From Amycolatopsis benzoatilytica AK 16/65 (lineage in GTDB: Bacteria; Actinomycetota; Actinomycetes; Mycobacteriales; Pseudonocardiaceae): a stretch of DNA of 64,000 nucleotides. The stretch lies in assembly GCF_000383915.1 (NCBI RefSeq), contig NZ_KB912942.1:1834561-1898560 (forward strand). The letters run 5' to 3'. Of this stretch, positions 42,547-53,201 are shown piece after piece. Numbering within the stretch: position 1 is the first letter of the stretch; each line of letters opens with the position of its first letter. Made by a program: the position numbers and the translations under genes. Below the pieces are notes generated by a model. It was given only the letters and a program-made list of their open reading frames with translations. It made no database searches and had not been told where the DNA came from.

Positions 42547-43647
42547 ATGCTTTGGTCCCACGCAACGAGCCTGCGAACGGCAACGGCCGGCGCACCCGCG
42601 ACACCGCGGGTCGCGAAAATGATCAGCCCCGCCCCCCGGGCGGAATGGAAAGCTATCCTGCGCGCTGATCCGTACGCCTTCGAGAGTCAGTCGCCGGAGT
42701 GGGCGGACGCCATGTGCGATGCGCACGGGATGCGCGACGTCAGCAGAATGTACGAAACGGACTCCGGGCGAAAAATGGTGCTGCCGATGCTGCGCGGAGC
42801 GCATGGCGTGTTCCCGGCCGAGCAGTCCAACCCGTCGACCTGCGGGCTTGGCGGAGTGATCGCGCCAGGCGGGGCGCGCACCGACGACGTCGCCCTGGTG
42901 CTGGCGGATCTGGCGGCCCGCCGGGTCGTCGTCCAGTCGGTGTCCCCCGGGCCGCTCGGGGCGGACGCCTGGCAGGACGCCTGGCAGGACTCCTGGCCGC
43001 CGCACGCATTCGTCCGCCCGCACCGGGTCCATCTGCTCGACCTGCGGCCCGGCTGGGACGAGATCCTGGAACACCGGTTCACCAAGAACACCCGGCGCGG
43101 GATGCGCATCGCCACGCGCAGGGGCGTCACAGTGGAGGTCGGCCTCGGCGGCGAGCTGCTCCCGGAGTTCTACGCGCTCATGGAACGCGCGGTCCTGCGG
43201 TGGTCGCGGATGCAGCACGAGCCCGCGTGGCTGGCCCGGGCCCGGCTGCATCGGCGCGATCCCCGCGAAAAATTCGAAGCGATCGCCCACCGGCTCGGCG
43301 ACCGCTTCCAAGTCTGGCTGGCGCGCTACGAAGGCCGCGTCGCGGCTGTTTCCCTCGTCGCGCGAGGTGCCAACGCACACGACTTCCGGGCGGCCATGGA
43401 CGAGGAGCTCAAGCATTGCCGGGCCACGGACCTGTTGCAGGCGCTCGCGATCCAGAACGCTTGCCTGGCCGGGTGCCGGTACTACTACCTCGGCGAGTCG
43501 GGGACCGGCAGTCTCGGGCAGTTCAAGGAACGGTTCGGCGCCCGCCCGTACGTCTACCCCGAGTTCCGCTTCGAACGGTTGCCGGTGAGCCGTGCGGAAG
43601 AGGGCGCGAAGACGGTGGTGAAAAGGTTGATCGGTTTCCGGGACTGA
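42547..43647 (+). CDS. FemAB/GNAT-like acyltransferase
   Basis: 366 residues from the first ATG; an ATG at 42619 also lies before the conserved part and no strong ribosome site decides. The chain resembles the two-lobed FemAB/BioF2-type GNAT fold: HRVHLLDLRPGWDEIL and FTKNTRRGMRIATRRGV in the first lobe, AVSLVARGANAHDFRAAMD and YYYLGESGTGSLGQFKERFG in the second, the latter the usual substrate-fold signature. Such enzymes add amino acids or acyl groups to peptidoglycan precursors or polysaccharides. It is divergent from the glycan locus, so it may modify the same product. Confidence 0.75.
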   Translation: MLWSHATSLRTATAGAPATPRVAKMISPAPRAEWKAILRADPYAFESQSPEWADAMCDAHGMRDVSRMYETDSGRKMVLPMLRGAHGVFPAEQSNPSTCGLGGVIAPGGARTDDVALVLADLAARRVVVQSVSPGPLGADAWQDAWQDSWPPHAFVRPHRVHLLDLRPGWDEILEHRFTKNTRRGMRIATRRGVTVEVGLGGELLPEFYALMERAVLRWSRMQHEPAWLARARLHRRDPREKFEAIAHRLGDRFQVWLARYEGRVAAVSLVARGANAHDFRAAMDEELKHCRATDLLQALAIQNACLAGCRYYYLGESGTGSLGQFKERFGARPYVYPEFRFERLPVSRAEEGAKTVVKRLIGFRD

Positions 43648-43684
43648 GCCGCCGGAGCCGGTCCGCGAGGAGAGGACGACCGGC

Positions 43685-43981
43685 ATGCACATCCTGACTG
43701 TCGCCTACGGACGGCCCCGCGACCCCGAGGAGTTCGACCGGCACTATGCCCGCATTCATCGCCCGCTGGCGGAAAAATTGCCCGGGCTGGAGGAGTTCGT
43801 CACCCGGCATTGCTCCGCGATCGACGGTTCGCAGCCGCCGTACTACCTGATCGCCGAGCTGTCGTTCCCGTCGAAAGCCAGCCTCGACACTGCGCTCTCC
43901 TTGCTGGAGGGGCAGGCGGCGGCCGCCGACCTGGAGAACTTCGCGGCCGGCGGGGTGACGATGTTCGCCCAGTACGACTGA
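43685..43981 (+). CDS. EthD domain protein
   Basis: 98 residues, one ferredoxin-like alpha/beta EthD domain (MHILTVAYGRPRDPEEFDRHY, then HRPLAEKLPGLEEF). EthD-type proteins are small dimeric folds that assist or carry out cyclisation and degradation steps, often next to oxygenases. Here it stands 37 bases after the FemAB-like gene with the site GGAGAGG, perhaps as an operon. Confidence 0.85.
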   Translation: MHILTVAYGRPRDPEEFDRHYARIHRPLAEKLPGLEEFVTRHCSAIDGSQPPYYLIAELSFPSKASLDTALSLLEGQAAAADLENFAAGGVTMFAQYD

Positions 43982-43996
43982 CCTCGGCCGCTGTGG

Positions 43997-44428
43997 TCAA
44001 GGCCGTCCCGGCTCGGTGCGGCGCTCGATGCCGGCCAGGATCCGGAGCATCGTCGGATGGCTGCGTAAGTCCTCGCGCAGCCGGTCGTGGTCGGCGGCGG
44101 GGAGCCAGTCTTGCCGGAGCCCGGTGCCGAACAGGCGCAGGTGGGCGACGCGTCGGACGGTGTCGCGGGAGCAGGTGCGGACCAGAATGTCGTGATCTGC
44201 CTTGGCTTCTTCCGGCCTGCGGTCGTCGGCGGCTTCGAGGGCGAGCATCTGGAGCCGCAGCGCGAACAGGAATGCCGGGGTTTCGCAGACCAGGGCGGCG
44301 AGCTGGTTGGCCATCCGGCGGGCGCGCGAGAAATCGCCTGTGCGACGGCCTTCGACCAGGGCTGCGCGCAGCTCCGCACCGTGCCGGTTGCCGAACACCT
44401 GCGGCAGCGGTACCGGATCGTCGGTCAC
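43997..44428 (-). CDS. Helical protein of unknown function
   Basis: 143 residues from a GTG with GGAGGAG upstream. Predicted mostly helical and soluble; Arg/Asp-rich with CETPAFLFALRLQMLALE and a terminal Arg-Pro. Its end is 15 bases from the EthD stop, convergent. No family recognised. Confidence 0.65.
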   Translation of the reverse strand: MTDDPVPLPQVFGNRHGAELRAALVEGRRTGDFSRARRMANQLAALVCETPAFLFALRLQMLALEAADDRRPEEAKADHDILVRTCSRDTVRRVAHLRLFGTGLRQDWLPAADHDRLREDLRSHPTMLRILAGIERRTEPGRP

Positions 44429-44784
44429 GGCTCCTCCTGCGGCGAGAATCAGCTCCCTGCTCGGCCGTTGCCTCCGGGCACCCGGGCACGGCCTGTCCGG
44501 CAACGCGCGTCATCCACGAGCCGGACCCGGTGCGGGCGCTGTTACGACCGCAAGACCTTCCGCTCGACAGGCCGGGACTCGTTGCGGCGCAACCGGTGTC
44601 GTGCTTCTGGGCCAGCTTGCGAGGTCCGTCCGTCGTGCGAGGTTTCTGCATTGTCCTTCGCCGGACCCGACGATCACTGGCCGGCCGAGCTGTCCGGGAG
44701 CGGGCCGCGGCGTTCGCGGGAGCGCTGGCAATGCCGCTTTCTGCGGGTCAGTTCTTTCTGTGCACCAGGGAAGTGGAGGCTGCG
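44429..44784. other. 356-bp divergent promoter region with palindrome
   Basis: It separates the minus-strand helical protein and the plus-strand DUF6221 gene and contains the 13-bp palindrome at 44581-44593. No coding frame is supported. Confidence 0.55.
44581..44593. promoter_or_regulatory. GTTGCGGCGCAAC palindrome
   Basis: Perfect palindrome with one central base, 192 bases upstream of the DUF6221 start. The same motif with a central C is at 45273. A third copy at 37505-37517 falls inside a coding sequence and may be chance. Confidence 0.5.
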
Positions 44785-45255
44785 GTGGCCTGGGATGTCC
44801 TGCTCGACTTTCTGCACGACCGGATCGAAGAAGACGAGGAGGCGGCGCGCGCCGCTTGTGATCCTCGCGGCGCCCGACGGGGCGAACACTGGCACTGGGT
44901 GCATGCGTGGCCGGACGATCCGCTCGCCGAAACGCCGGTGACCCTCGACGACGACGAGCGATTCGTCGGCGGGCACTTCGCGCATGCCGATCTGCGCTCG
45001 GTCGAGGCTTACCCCGCCGGTGTCCTCCCGGACGACTCGGCGCACGTCGTCCTGCAGGGCGCGGTGGAAGTCGAGGCCGGGGTCGCGCGGCACATCGTCC
45101 GGCACGATCCTTCCCGGGTCCTGTCCGAAGCGGATGCCAAGCGGCGGATCATCGCTGTGGTCGCGGAAGGACGGGATCTCGACGCGCGGGTGCTGCGGAT
45201 TCTCGCGCTTCCCTACGCGCTCCACCCAGACTACCGGCCCGAGTGGCGGCCGTAG
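44785..45255 (+). CDS. DUF6221 family protein
   Basis: 156 residues, starting at a GTG five bases after GGAGG at 44775-44779; an ATG at 44731 in the same frame lacks a site. The opening LLDFLHDRIEEDEEAAR matches the typical DUF6221 start, and the acidic middle (VTLDDDERFVGGHFAHAD) and C-terminal ILALPYALHPDYRPEW fit too. DUF6221 is common in actinomycetes, often in integrated or phage-like regions, and has no assigned function. Confidence 0.82.
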   Translation: MAWDVLLDFLHDRIEEDEEAARAACDPRGARRGEHWHWVHAWPDDPLAETPVTLDDDERFVGGHFAHADLRSVEAYPAGVLPDDSAHVVLQGAVEVEAGVARHIVRHDPSRVLSEADAKRRIIAVVAEGRDLDARVLRILALPYALHPDYRPEWRP

Positions 45256-45272
45256 TGTTTGCTGCGAGAACC

Positions 45273-45285
45273 GTTGCGCCGCAAC
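45273..45285. promoter_or_regulatory. GTTGCGCCGCAAC palindrome
   Basis: Second copy of the palindrome, 233 bases upstream of the DUF4231-like gene. A TATGCT box at 45308-45313 lies downstream of it and could be a -10 element. Confidence 0.48.
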
Positions 45286-45517
45286 GAGTACCGCCCGTGC
45301 ACGCCGGTATGCTGCGACCTTGCCTCGCGAGCTGGCATCTGCCTATTCTCGTTCGTCTTGTCGCCCTGGTCCCCGGCGAAACGACTCTGCTTCAGCCGTC
45401 TCTCCGCAGAACCTCCGCTGCTGCCTGCTGCCCCGGACGGGGGAAACGGACCGGGTGGTGCTCGATGGCCGGAAGAGCCGCGGGCGGCGTTGCGGCACGG
45501 GCAAGGAGGTGAATCGG

Positions 45518-46051
45518 ATGGCGGTCGCGCGGCGTTCCGCCTTGCAGGAGCTGCGGGGCGCAATCGCCTGCTGGGAGCAGCTCTCCGACGTCCAGCGCAG
45601 CTTCTGGACCGGGGTGTACTCCCGGCAGATCGGGAAAATGGGGCAGCTGACCGGCCGCTTCCGGGGATGGGGACAGGGACTGCGGCTGGCGGGGCTGATC
45701 GCCGGCGCGGTGGTGGCCCCGCTCACCGGGTTCTCCGCGGAGGCCGGACCACGCATCGCCGCGGCCGTGTTCGCGGTGCTCGCGGTCTCTCTGGGCACCG
45801 CCGCCACCGTTGTCCGGGCCGACCAGCGCGTCGCGGTGAACCGGCTGTACAAGGCCCGGCTCCTCGCGGAAGGCTGGTCCTGGGCAACCGGAGGCGGCGA
45901 CTACCCCGACGGCCCCGCCACGCCGGACAGCTTCGCGCTGTTCATCCGGCGGGTGGAGGACCTGCTGTTGCAGTACACCGCCCGCTATAACGATCTGGTC
46001 GACACCGGCGACGCCCCCGCGGGTCCGGCCGGTCCGGGGGAGCAGCGGTAG
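45518..46051 (+). CDS. DUF4231/SLATT-like two-helix membrane protein
   Basis: 177 residues. Perfect site AAGGAGG at 45503-45509 and an ATG eight bases later decide the start. Two adjacent membrane helices (LRLAGLIAGAVVAPLTGF and AAVFAVLAVSLGTAATVV), a long amphipathic helix before and after, and the closing RRVEDLLLQYTARYNDL match the DUF4231 (2TM) type. Related SLATT families act as membrane effectors in nucleotide-signalled immunity. No nucleotidyltransferase partner is nearby, so that role is speculative. Confidence 0.7.
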   Translation: MAVARRSALQELRGAIACWEQLSDVQRSFWTGVYSRQIGKMGQLTGRFRGWGQGLRLAGLIAGAVVAPLTGFSAEAGPRIAAAVFAVLAVSLGTAATVVRADQRVAVNRLYKARLLAEGWSWATGGGDYPDGPATPDSFALFIRRVEDLLLQYTARYNDLVDTGDAPAGPAGPGEQR

Positions 46052-46148
46052 CGCCCCGGTCAGCCCGGAACGAACGGCGCGGACGCCCCGCGAGCGCTGA
46101 TCCGGCTGACTGACGGCCGACGCCCGGCGGAAGCTTCCTGCCGCGCAG

Positions 46149-47426
46149 TCATGCCCCGTCGGCCTCGGGACGGCGTCCCCGAAGCACCACCAGCCGCCCG
46201 GCGAGACCGACCGCGAACACCGCAACACCGGCGACGATCGAGGGCCACGGCAGCGTCGTCACCAGGACGATGCATCCGGTCAGGCCGAGGACCTGCAGCC
46301 ATCGCGGCCAGCGGCGTTCAGGTGGCTGCTGCGTGAGCGCCGAGAGGTTGGCGATGGCGTAGTAGACGAGCACACCGAAGGAGGAGAACCCGATGACTCC
46401 GCGGAGGTCGACGGTCAGCACAAGCAGGGAAACCACGACAGCCAGGGCGAATTCGGCGTGATGCGGAACCCGGAAGCGCGGGTGCACGGCGGAGAGCCAG
46501 GACGGCAGATCGCGGTTGCGGGCCATCGCGAGGCTGGTGCGCCCGATCCCGGCGATGAGCGCCAGCAGCGCGCCGAGGCTGGCGACCGCGCCGCCGATGC
46601 GCACCACCGGGGCGAGCGCGCCCGCCCCGGCGTCGGTGACGGCGGTAGTCAACGGTGCGGCGGACTCGGCGAGCCGCTCGGGGCCGGAGGCGAGCAGCGC
46701 GGCGGTGCCGATCACGAGATAGACGAGCACGGCGATGCCCAGCGCGAGCGGGATGGCACGGGGGATGGAGCGTTTCGGGTCGCGGACTTCCTCGCCCATA
46801 GTGGCGATGCGGGCGTAGCCGGCGAAGGCGAAGAACAGCAGGCCGGCAGCCTGGAGGATGCCGTAGAGCCCGCCTGAGGTCCACGCACTGCTGCCGCCGA
46901 GGCGGCCCGGGGATGCTTCGCCGCCGAGGGCGATGCCCAGCACCACGGCGGCGAGCGCGAGCAGGGTGACCGTGACCAGGATCCGGGTCAGCTGAGCGGT
47001 GCGGGTGACGCCGCGGCTGTTGAGGACGGCGAGCGCGAGCACTCCGGCGACGGCGACGAGGCGCTGCAGCCACCATGGCCCGGGGATCGCGTAGGTGGCG
47101 AAGGTCAGCGCCATCGCCGCGCAGGAGGCGGTCTTGCCGATCACGAATCCCCAGCCCGCGGCGAAGCCCCACCATTCGCCGAGCCGTTCGCGCCCGTAGG
47201 CGTAGGTGCCGCCGGACGTCGGGTACTGTGCGGCCAGTTGTGCGGACGCGGTGGCGTTGCAGTACGCGACGATCGCGGCGAGCACGAGCCCGATGAGCAA
47301 GCCGGTGCCGGCCGCTTTGGCGGCGGGACCGAACGCCGCGTACACGCCGGCTCCGATCATTGATCCGAGGCCGATGACGACGGCGTCTCCGGTTCCCAGC
47401 CGTCGGGCGAGCGCGGGCGTGTTCAC
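46149..47426 (-). CDS. APC family amino acid permease
   Basis: 425 residues with about twelve helices. The start motif VIGLGSMIGAGVYAAFG in helix 1 and FFAFAGYARIATMGEEVRDPKRSIPRA in the helix 6 to 7 region are diagnostic of amino acid-polyamine-organocation permeases. The GTG start is preceded by AGGAGA with a longer gap. It follows the VOC gene on the same strand by 30 bases and is likely cotranscribed with the ArsR-ArsC unit. The amino acid substrate cannot be read from sequence. Confidence 0.88.
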   Translation of the reverse strand: MNTPALARRLGTGDAVVIGLGSMIGAGVYAAFGPAAKAAGTGLLIGLVLAAIVAYCNATASAQLAAQYPTSGGTYAYGRERLGEWWGFAAGWGFVIGKTASCAAMALTFATYAIPGPWWLQRLVAVAGVLALAVLNSRGVTRTAQLTRILVTVTLLALAAVVLGIALGGEASPGRLGGSSAWTSGGLYGILQAAGLLFFAFAGYARIATMGEEVRDPKRSIPRAIPLALGIAVLVYLVIGTAALLASGPERLAESAAPLTTAVTDAGAGALAPVVRIGGAVASLGALLALIAGIGRTSLAMARNRDLPSWLSAVHPRFRVPHHAEFALAVVVSLLVLTVDLRGVIGFSSFGVLVYYAIANLSALTQQPPERRWPRWLQVLGLTGCIVLVTTLPWPSIVAGVAVFAVGLAGRLVVLRGRRPEADGA

Positions 47427-47456
47427 AGCGGCGGATTCTCCTTGCCGGTCGGGCGG

Positions 47457-47843
47457 TCAGGTGCGGGGCTGGAACAGCTCGATCGGGTTGCCGGCCGGGT
47501 CGTCGAGCACGATCTGGCGGCCGCCGGGCCCGTCGATGACGTCGCTGCGGAACGCGACGCCTTCCGCGCGCAGGCGAGCGACCTCGGCGTCGATGTCTTC
47601 GACGATCAGGTGAATGCGGTTCCAGCCGCCGGGGACCGGACGGCTGCCGTCGGGCAGGGTCCGCCCGGCGGAGCTGGCCGGCCCGCTCAGCAGCAGCCGC
47701 AGGTTTCCCCGGGTGACGTCGGCGAACGCGGGCGAGTAATGCGTGCGCACGACGAACCCGAAGTGCCGGGTGTAGAAGGCGATGGCGGCGTCGACGTCGT
47801 CGACCAGGTACCGCACGCTCACCAGGTCCAGTTCGGCGGTCAT
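47457..47843 (-). CDS. VOC (glyoxalase/dioxygenase) family protein
   Basis: 128 residues. Two beta-alpha-beta-beta-beta units of the vicinal oxygen chelate fold: VSVRYLVDDVDAAIAFYTRHFGF opens the first, NRIHLIVEDIDAEVARLRAEGV the second, and the end IVLDDPAGNPIELF is typical. Possible metal ligands are a His and the final Glu. The ATG overlaps the ArsR-ArsC stop (ATGA). VOC enzymes next to ars genes include the arsenical lyase ArsI, but the vicinal Cys pair expected for ArsI is absent. Confidence 0.83.
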   Translation of the reverse strand: MTAELDLVSVRYLVDDVDAAIAFYTRHFGFVVRTHYSPAFADVTRGNLRLLLSGPASSAGRTLPDGSRPVPGGWNRIHLIVEDIDAEVARLRAEGVAFRSDVIDGPGGRQIVLDDPAGNPIELFQPRT

Positions 47844-48607
47844 GACAGGTTCTCCTCAGCATCGGTGGCGAGGGCGAAGGGCAGGAACCGGATCCGGGCG
47901 TCCAGTTCCTTGGCGGTGCGCCGGAACGCGGGCAAGGCGTCTCCGGTCACGTCGAGTTCGCGGGCCGGGTCGGGCAGGCTCCAGTGGATCGTGGCCGGCT
48001 TCCCGGGAAAGTCCGGACGTACTTCCCGGACTTTGTCGCACAGGCTGATGACCCAGTCGAACCGCTTGCGCCGCATCGAATCCAGGTGGGTCGGTTCGTG
48101 CACGAGGGTGATCCCGTACTCCGCAGCGGCGCGCACGGCGGCCGGGTGGAGCGGCTTGGGATGGCTGCCCGCGCTAACCACCTCGACCGAGCCCCTCGCG
48201 CGGTGCCGCAGCAGGGCCTCCGCCAACGGGGAGCGCCCGCTGTTTCCGGTGCACAGGAACAACACCCGGACCCGTCGAGCCGGTCGCGGTGCGCTGCGGT
48301 GCGGCATCCCAGGTCCGGGATGCAGCGCGGCACCGGCTTCCGCCCACGCTTCGGCGCAGCGGGCGAGGTCGAGGTGGTAATAGCTGTCCCGGCCGTCGAA
48401 ACTGCTGCGCCGTGCGGTGACGACACCGGCCGCCCGCAGCTGCCGCAGGTGGTAGGAGACGAGATTCTGCGGCTGGCCGACCGCCGCCACCAGCTCCCGG
48501 ACGCGCTGATCGCCGGCGGCCAGCTCGCGTGCCAGCCGCCACCGCAGCGGATCGGCCATCAGCCGGACGAAGAGCGGAGGTTCCTCGGACACCGCCCGAA
48601 GATACAT
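47840..48607 (-). CDS. ArsR-ArsC fusion: repressor plus arsenate reductase/LMW phosphatase
   Basis: 255 residues from the ATG at 48607 (a GTG at 48592 is an alternative). Residues 1-95 are an ArsR-type winged helix (VGQPQNLVSYHLRQLRAAGVV). Residues 112-255 are a low-molecular-weight phosphatase/thioredoxin-type arsenate reductase: CTGNSGRS at 119-126 (C-x5-R-S loop) and SLPDPAREL as the Asp loop. Redox-active resolving Cys may be Cys at ISLCDKV. The repressor is likely self-controlled through the palindrome at 48602-48625, which includes its start codon. Confidence 0.9.
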   Translation of the reverse strand: MYLRAVSEEPPLFVRLMADPLRWRLARELAAGDQRVRELVAAVGQPQNLVSYHLRQLRAAGVVTARRSSFDGRDSYYHLDLARCAEAWAEAGAALHPGPGMPHRSAPRPARRVRVLFLCTGNSGRSPLAEALLRHRARGSVEVVSAGSHPKPLHPAAVRAAAEYGITLVHEPTHLDSMRRKRFDWVISLCDKVREVRPDFPGKPATIHWSLPDPARELDVTGDALPAFRRTAKELDARIRFLPFALATDAEENLS

Positions 48608-48625
48608 CAAACTGGGTTGATGTAT
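48602..48625. promoter_or_regulatory. ArsR-type operator
   Basis: ATACATCAA, six bases, then TTGATGTAT: a perfect 9-bp inverted repeat. It overlaps the proposed ATG of the ArsR-ArsC gene and is in the usual place for ArsR autorepression. The overlap suggests a leaderless or near-leaderless transcript. Confidence 0.8.
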
Positions 48626-49310
48626 CCAGGGCTATTTCGGGAACGCCGACATGCGCGCCGGCCGGTACGGATCGGGCCGGCAAAGACCTTGGCCCAGGTG
48701 GATGCCCCGGCCTGTCCGTGAAGGGCCCCTTGAAGGAATCCAAGTCCCGCGAGGGGCCCTTCACGGACGGACTGCCAAACTGGCCCCGTGCTGCCCGGGC
48801 AGCACGACAGCACCAGGCGAGAGCTGTGCCCAGGCATCATTGCGATCAGAGCGGGAATCCGCTTATCCTCAATGGACCTACCGCCCCAGACCCAGGCGAA
48901 TCGGCTGTCTGTTTGATTGCTTGGCGCGGAGGGATTGTGCACGAATAGCCGCATTGCGGATTCCAGTCTTGCTGCCCGAGCCGTGCACGGGCGACCGCTT
49001 GGTGCGCAGGGGCCGCCGGGAGACCGGCGCCGATGCTGCGTTCCTTGGGGCAACGCGGTTTTCCCGCGGCGGCAGCAAGGGCGGGGGCCGGCCGGTGTCG
49101 GGGCCGACCCGGCCCCCGCGCAGCATCCGGAGCGCGGATGCGCCCGCGGCGGGGCGACGACGTGTGGTCCGCGGTCGCCGCCGGTGAACTCGATCGGGCC
49201 GGGCCGGGAAGACATCCGGCCGTTATCGGACGGCCGCACGCCGATGAGGGCCGAAAGTCCTCCAGTTCCGGGGAACTCGGCATCTGACTCGCTCCGGGCG
49301 CACGGCCAGC
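48626..49310. other. 685-bp divergent gap: hairpin, no clear gene
   Basis: It lies between the ArsR-ArsC start and the V/A-ATPase operon and must hold the operon promoter. It includes the dispersed hairpin at 48714-48768. The AT-richer part at 48780-48960 might be a decayed element, but no recognisable protein was found. Confidence 0.5.
48714..48768. repeat. Dispersed hairpin, copy 5
   Basis: Arms 48714-48731 and 48751-48768 (GTCCGTGAAGGGCCCC...), inner part degenerate. It is the only copy between divergent genes, so a terminator role is not obvious here. Confidence 0.82.
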
Positions 49311-49757
49311 ATGGACGGCATGGTGACACTGGACCGTTTCCTGCGCCGGTTGCGCCCGGCCGGCACGCCCGGTGCCGCGGCGCCCGCCGGGGTACCGCTC
49401 GACCGGACGGCGAGGCTCGCCGCGGAACTCGGTCCGGTGCTGGCTCTGCTGGACGAGGTCGAGCAGGAGGCCTCTCGGATCCGGGTGGACGGGCGTGCGG
49501 CCGCCCGCGCTCGCCGGGTCGCGGGGGAGGCCGCTGCCCGGTCGGTGGTCGCGAAGGCGACCGCGGCGGAGGCGGCCGTTCGCGCGAACGCGGCGGCCGC
49601 AGAGCTGGCATCCGCGGACAACGAGGTCGAGGAAGAGCTCGCCGCTGCCCGGCAAGCCGCTGCCGAAATCCGCGGTCGCGCCGAGGAACGGATGCCCGAT
49701 CTGGCGGACCGGGCGGTCGAGGGCCTGCTGGAGACGCTGGCGGGGCTGGGGCGATGA
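49311..49757 (+). CDS. V/A-type ATPase subunit G/H-like (peripheral stalk)
   Basis: 148 residues (an ATG at 49320 is the alternative start). A long Ala-rich, Glu/Arg-rich amphipathic helix from about 40 to 130 (ARRVAGEAAARSVVAKATAAEAAV, cut here into a coiled-coil rod) is typical of the peripheral stalk subunit. It is first in a nine-gene operon, where A/V-type operons often start with this subunit. Sequence similarity in this class is low, so the call leans on position, length and helix pattern. Confidence 0.7.
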   Translation: MDGMVTLDRFLRRLRPAGTPGAAAPAGVPLDRTARLAAELGPVLALLDEVEQEASRIRVDGRAAARARRVAGEAAARSVVAKATAAEAAVRANAAAAELASADNEVEEELAAARQAAAEIRGRAEERMPDLADRAVEGLLETLAGLGR

Positions 49758-50660
49758 AAGCCGCTTGGACGGCCGGGGGCGTCCGTGCGACCGGGTTGGT
49801 CAATCGGCGGATCGGGCGCGCGGGCGCGGCCGAGATGGCAGCGAGCGGGTCGCTGGAGGCTGCTCTCGCCTACCTGGCGGAAACGCCGTACCGTCCCTTC
49901 GTCTCCGGCGGGCAGACTCTGGCGGAGGCGGAGCACGGGTTGTGCGCCGCGGTGTTGTGGCAGTTGCGCGTGCTCGCCGGCTGGCTCCCGCGCTCCGGCG
50001 CGGAAGTGCTGCGGATCCTCGCGGGCTGGTTCGAGATTTCGAATCTGCTCGATCGCTTTGCCGCGCTGCGCGGTGCGGGATCGCAGCGGCCGTACGCGCT
50101 CGGGGCTCTCGCCACGGCCTGGCCGAGGCTTGCCGCCGCGTCGTCGCGGGACGAGTTGCGGGCGGTGCTGGCTACGTCTGCGTGGGGCGACCCCGGCAAT
50201 GCCGCCGACGCGGATCTCGCGGCCGCACTGCACTTGTCGTGGGCCGGCCGGGTCGCGGCCGGATCTTCCCTCGCCCGGCCCTGGGCGGCGGGCGGAGCGG
50301 CGTTGCTGGTCGCGCGCAGTCGTTTTCTGCTCGGCCGGTCCGTGCCCGGAGCGGCGGAGCGGACGGTCTCCGGGCTGCTCGGGCCCGCGCAGCAGCAAGC
50401 TGATTCATTCGTCGCGTTCGAGCGGAGCCTGCCTGGCGCGGCTCGCTGGGTCCTGCACGGCATCGAGGGCCCGGCGGAACTCTGGCGCGCGGAGGAACAC
50501 TGGTGGAGCCGGGTGGAACCGGACGCGGCGGCCGCGCGGCGGCGGCCCGGGTTCGGACCCGAGCACGCAGTGGGCTGCGCGGCGTTGCTCGCGCTCGACG
50601 CCCGGCGCGGCCGTGCCGCCCTGGCGCTCGCCGCCCGCGGCCGCCCGCGGGAGGTCCTCG

Positions 50661-50674
<14 letters not shown>
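49754..50674 (+). CDS. V/A-type ATPase subunit C (V0/central stalk adaptor)
   Basis: 306 residues, soluble and mostly helical, the usual size for subunit C/d that caps the rotor ring. It opens KAAWTAGGVRATGLVNRRIG and has a long Leu/Arg-rich helical body. The ATG overlaps the stop of the previous gene. It is the second gene of the operon, whereas many bacterial V-type operons place C after E; the order here is unusual. Confidence 0.72.
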
Positions 50675-52682
<2,008 letters not shown>

Positions 52683-52686
<4 letters not shown>

Positions 52687-53201
52687 GGGCGCTGGACCTG
52701 GCTGCGGCCAAGGCGGAGCTTCGCACGGTCGGCTCGGCGCTGCTGGTCGACGCGAAAGACGAAGCGGCCGAGTGGCTCGAAGCGGCTGGCCGCGATGCGG
52801 AGGCGGCGTTAACCGAAGCGCGGAAACAGGCGAATGAGATCCGCGAGGCTGCTGCCGCGGCGGGCCGCGCTGATGCGCGTCGACGGGAGCGGATCCGTCG
52901 AGGCGAGGCGAGGCGCGCGGCCCGGCGGATCCGGTTGTCGGCTCAGCAAGAGGTTTGCGAGGAATTCGGCACCCGGGTGCGGGCGGAGCTGGAACGGCGC
53001 TGGCGCACCGGTGAGCTGACCGGCCTGCTGGACGAATGTGCGCGGCGGCTGCTCGGCGAGGGCGCTGAAATCGGCGAGGCGCCCGGAGGCGGCATGACCG
53101 GCCGCGCGGGCGGAAAACACGTCGATCTGAGCCTCGACGCTCTTGCCGCGCGCGCGGTCGAACGAGTCGAAGGGAGCGTGCCGCACCTGTGGACACCGTG
53201 A
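52683..53201 (+). CDS. V/A-type ATPase subunit E (peripheral stalk)
   Basis: 172 residues. A long N-terminal coiled-coil of Ala/Glu/Arg (about 5-90) is followed by a small globular end (VRAELERRWRTGELTGLLDECARRLL). The layout and position fit subunit E. The ATG overlaps the F stop (ATGA) and its end overlaps the A start by 13 bases. Confidence 0.8.

Noticed and set aside
47457..47843. ArsI organoarsenical lyase
   Set aside because: The needed vicinal Cys pair is not in the sequence.
48780..48960. Decayed transposase or insertion element
   Set aside because: Slightly lower GC, but no terminal repeats, no target duplication and no recognisable transposase motif.
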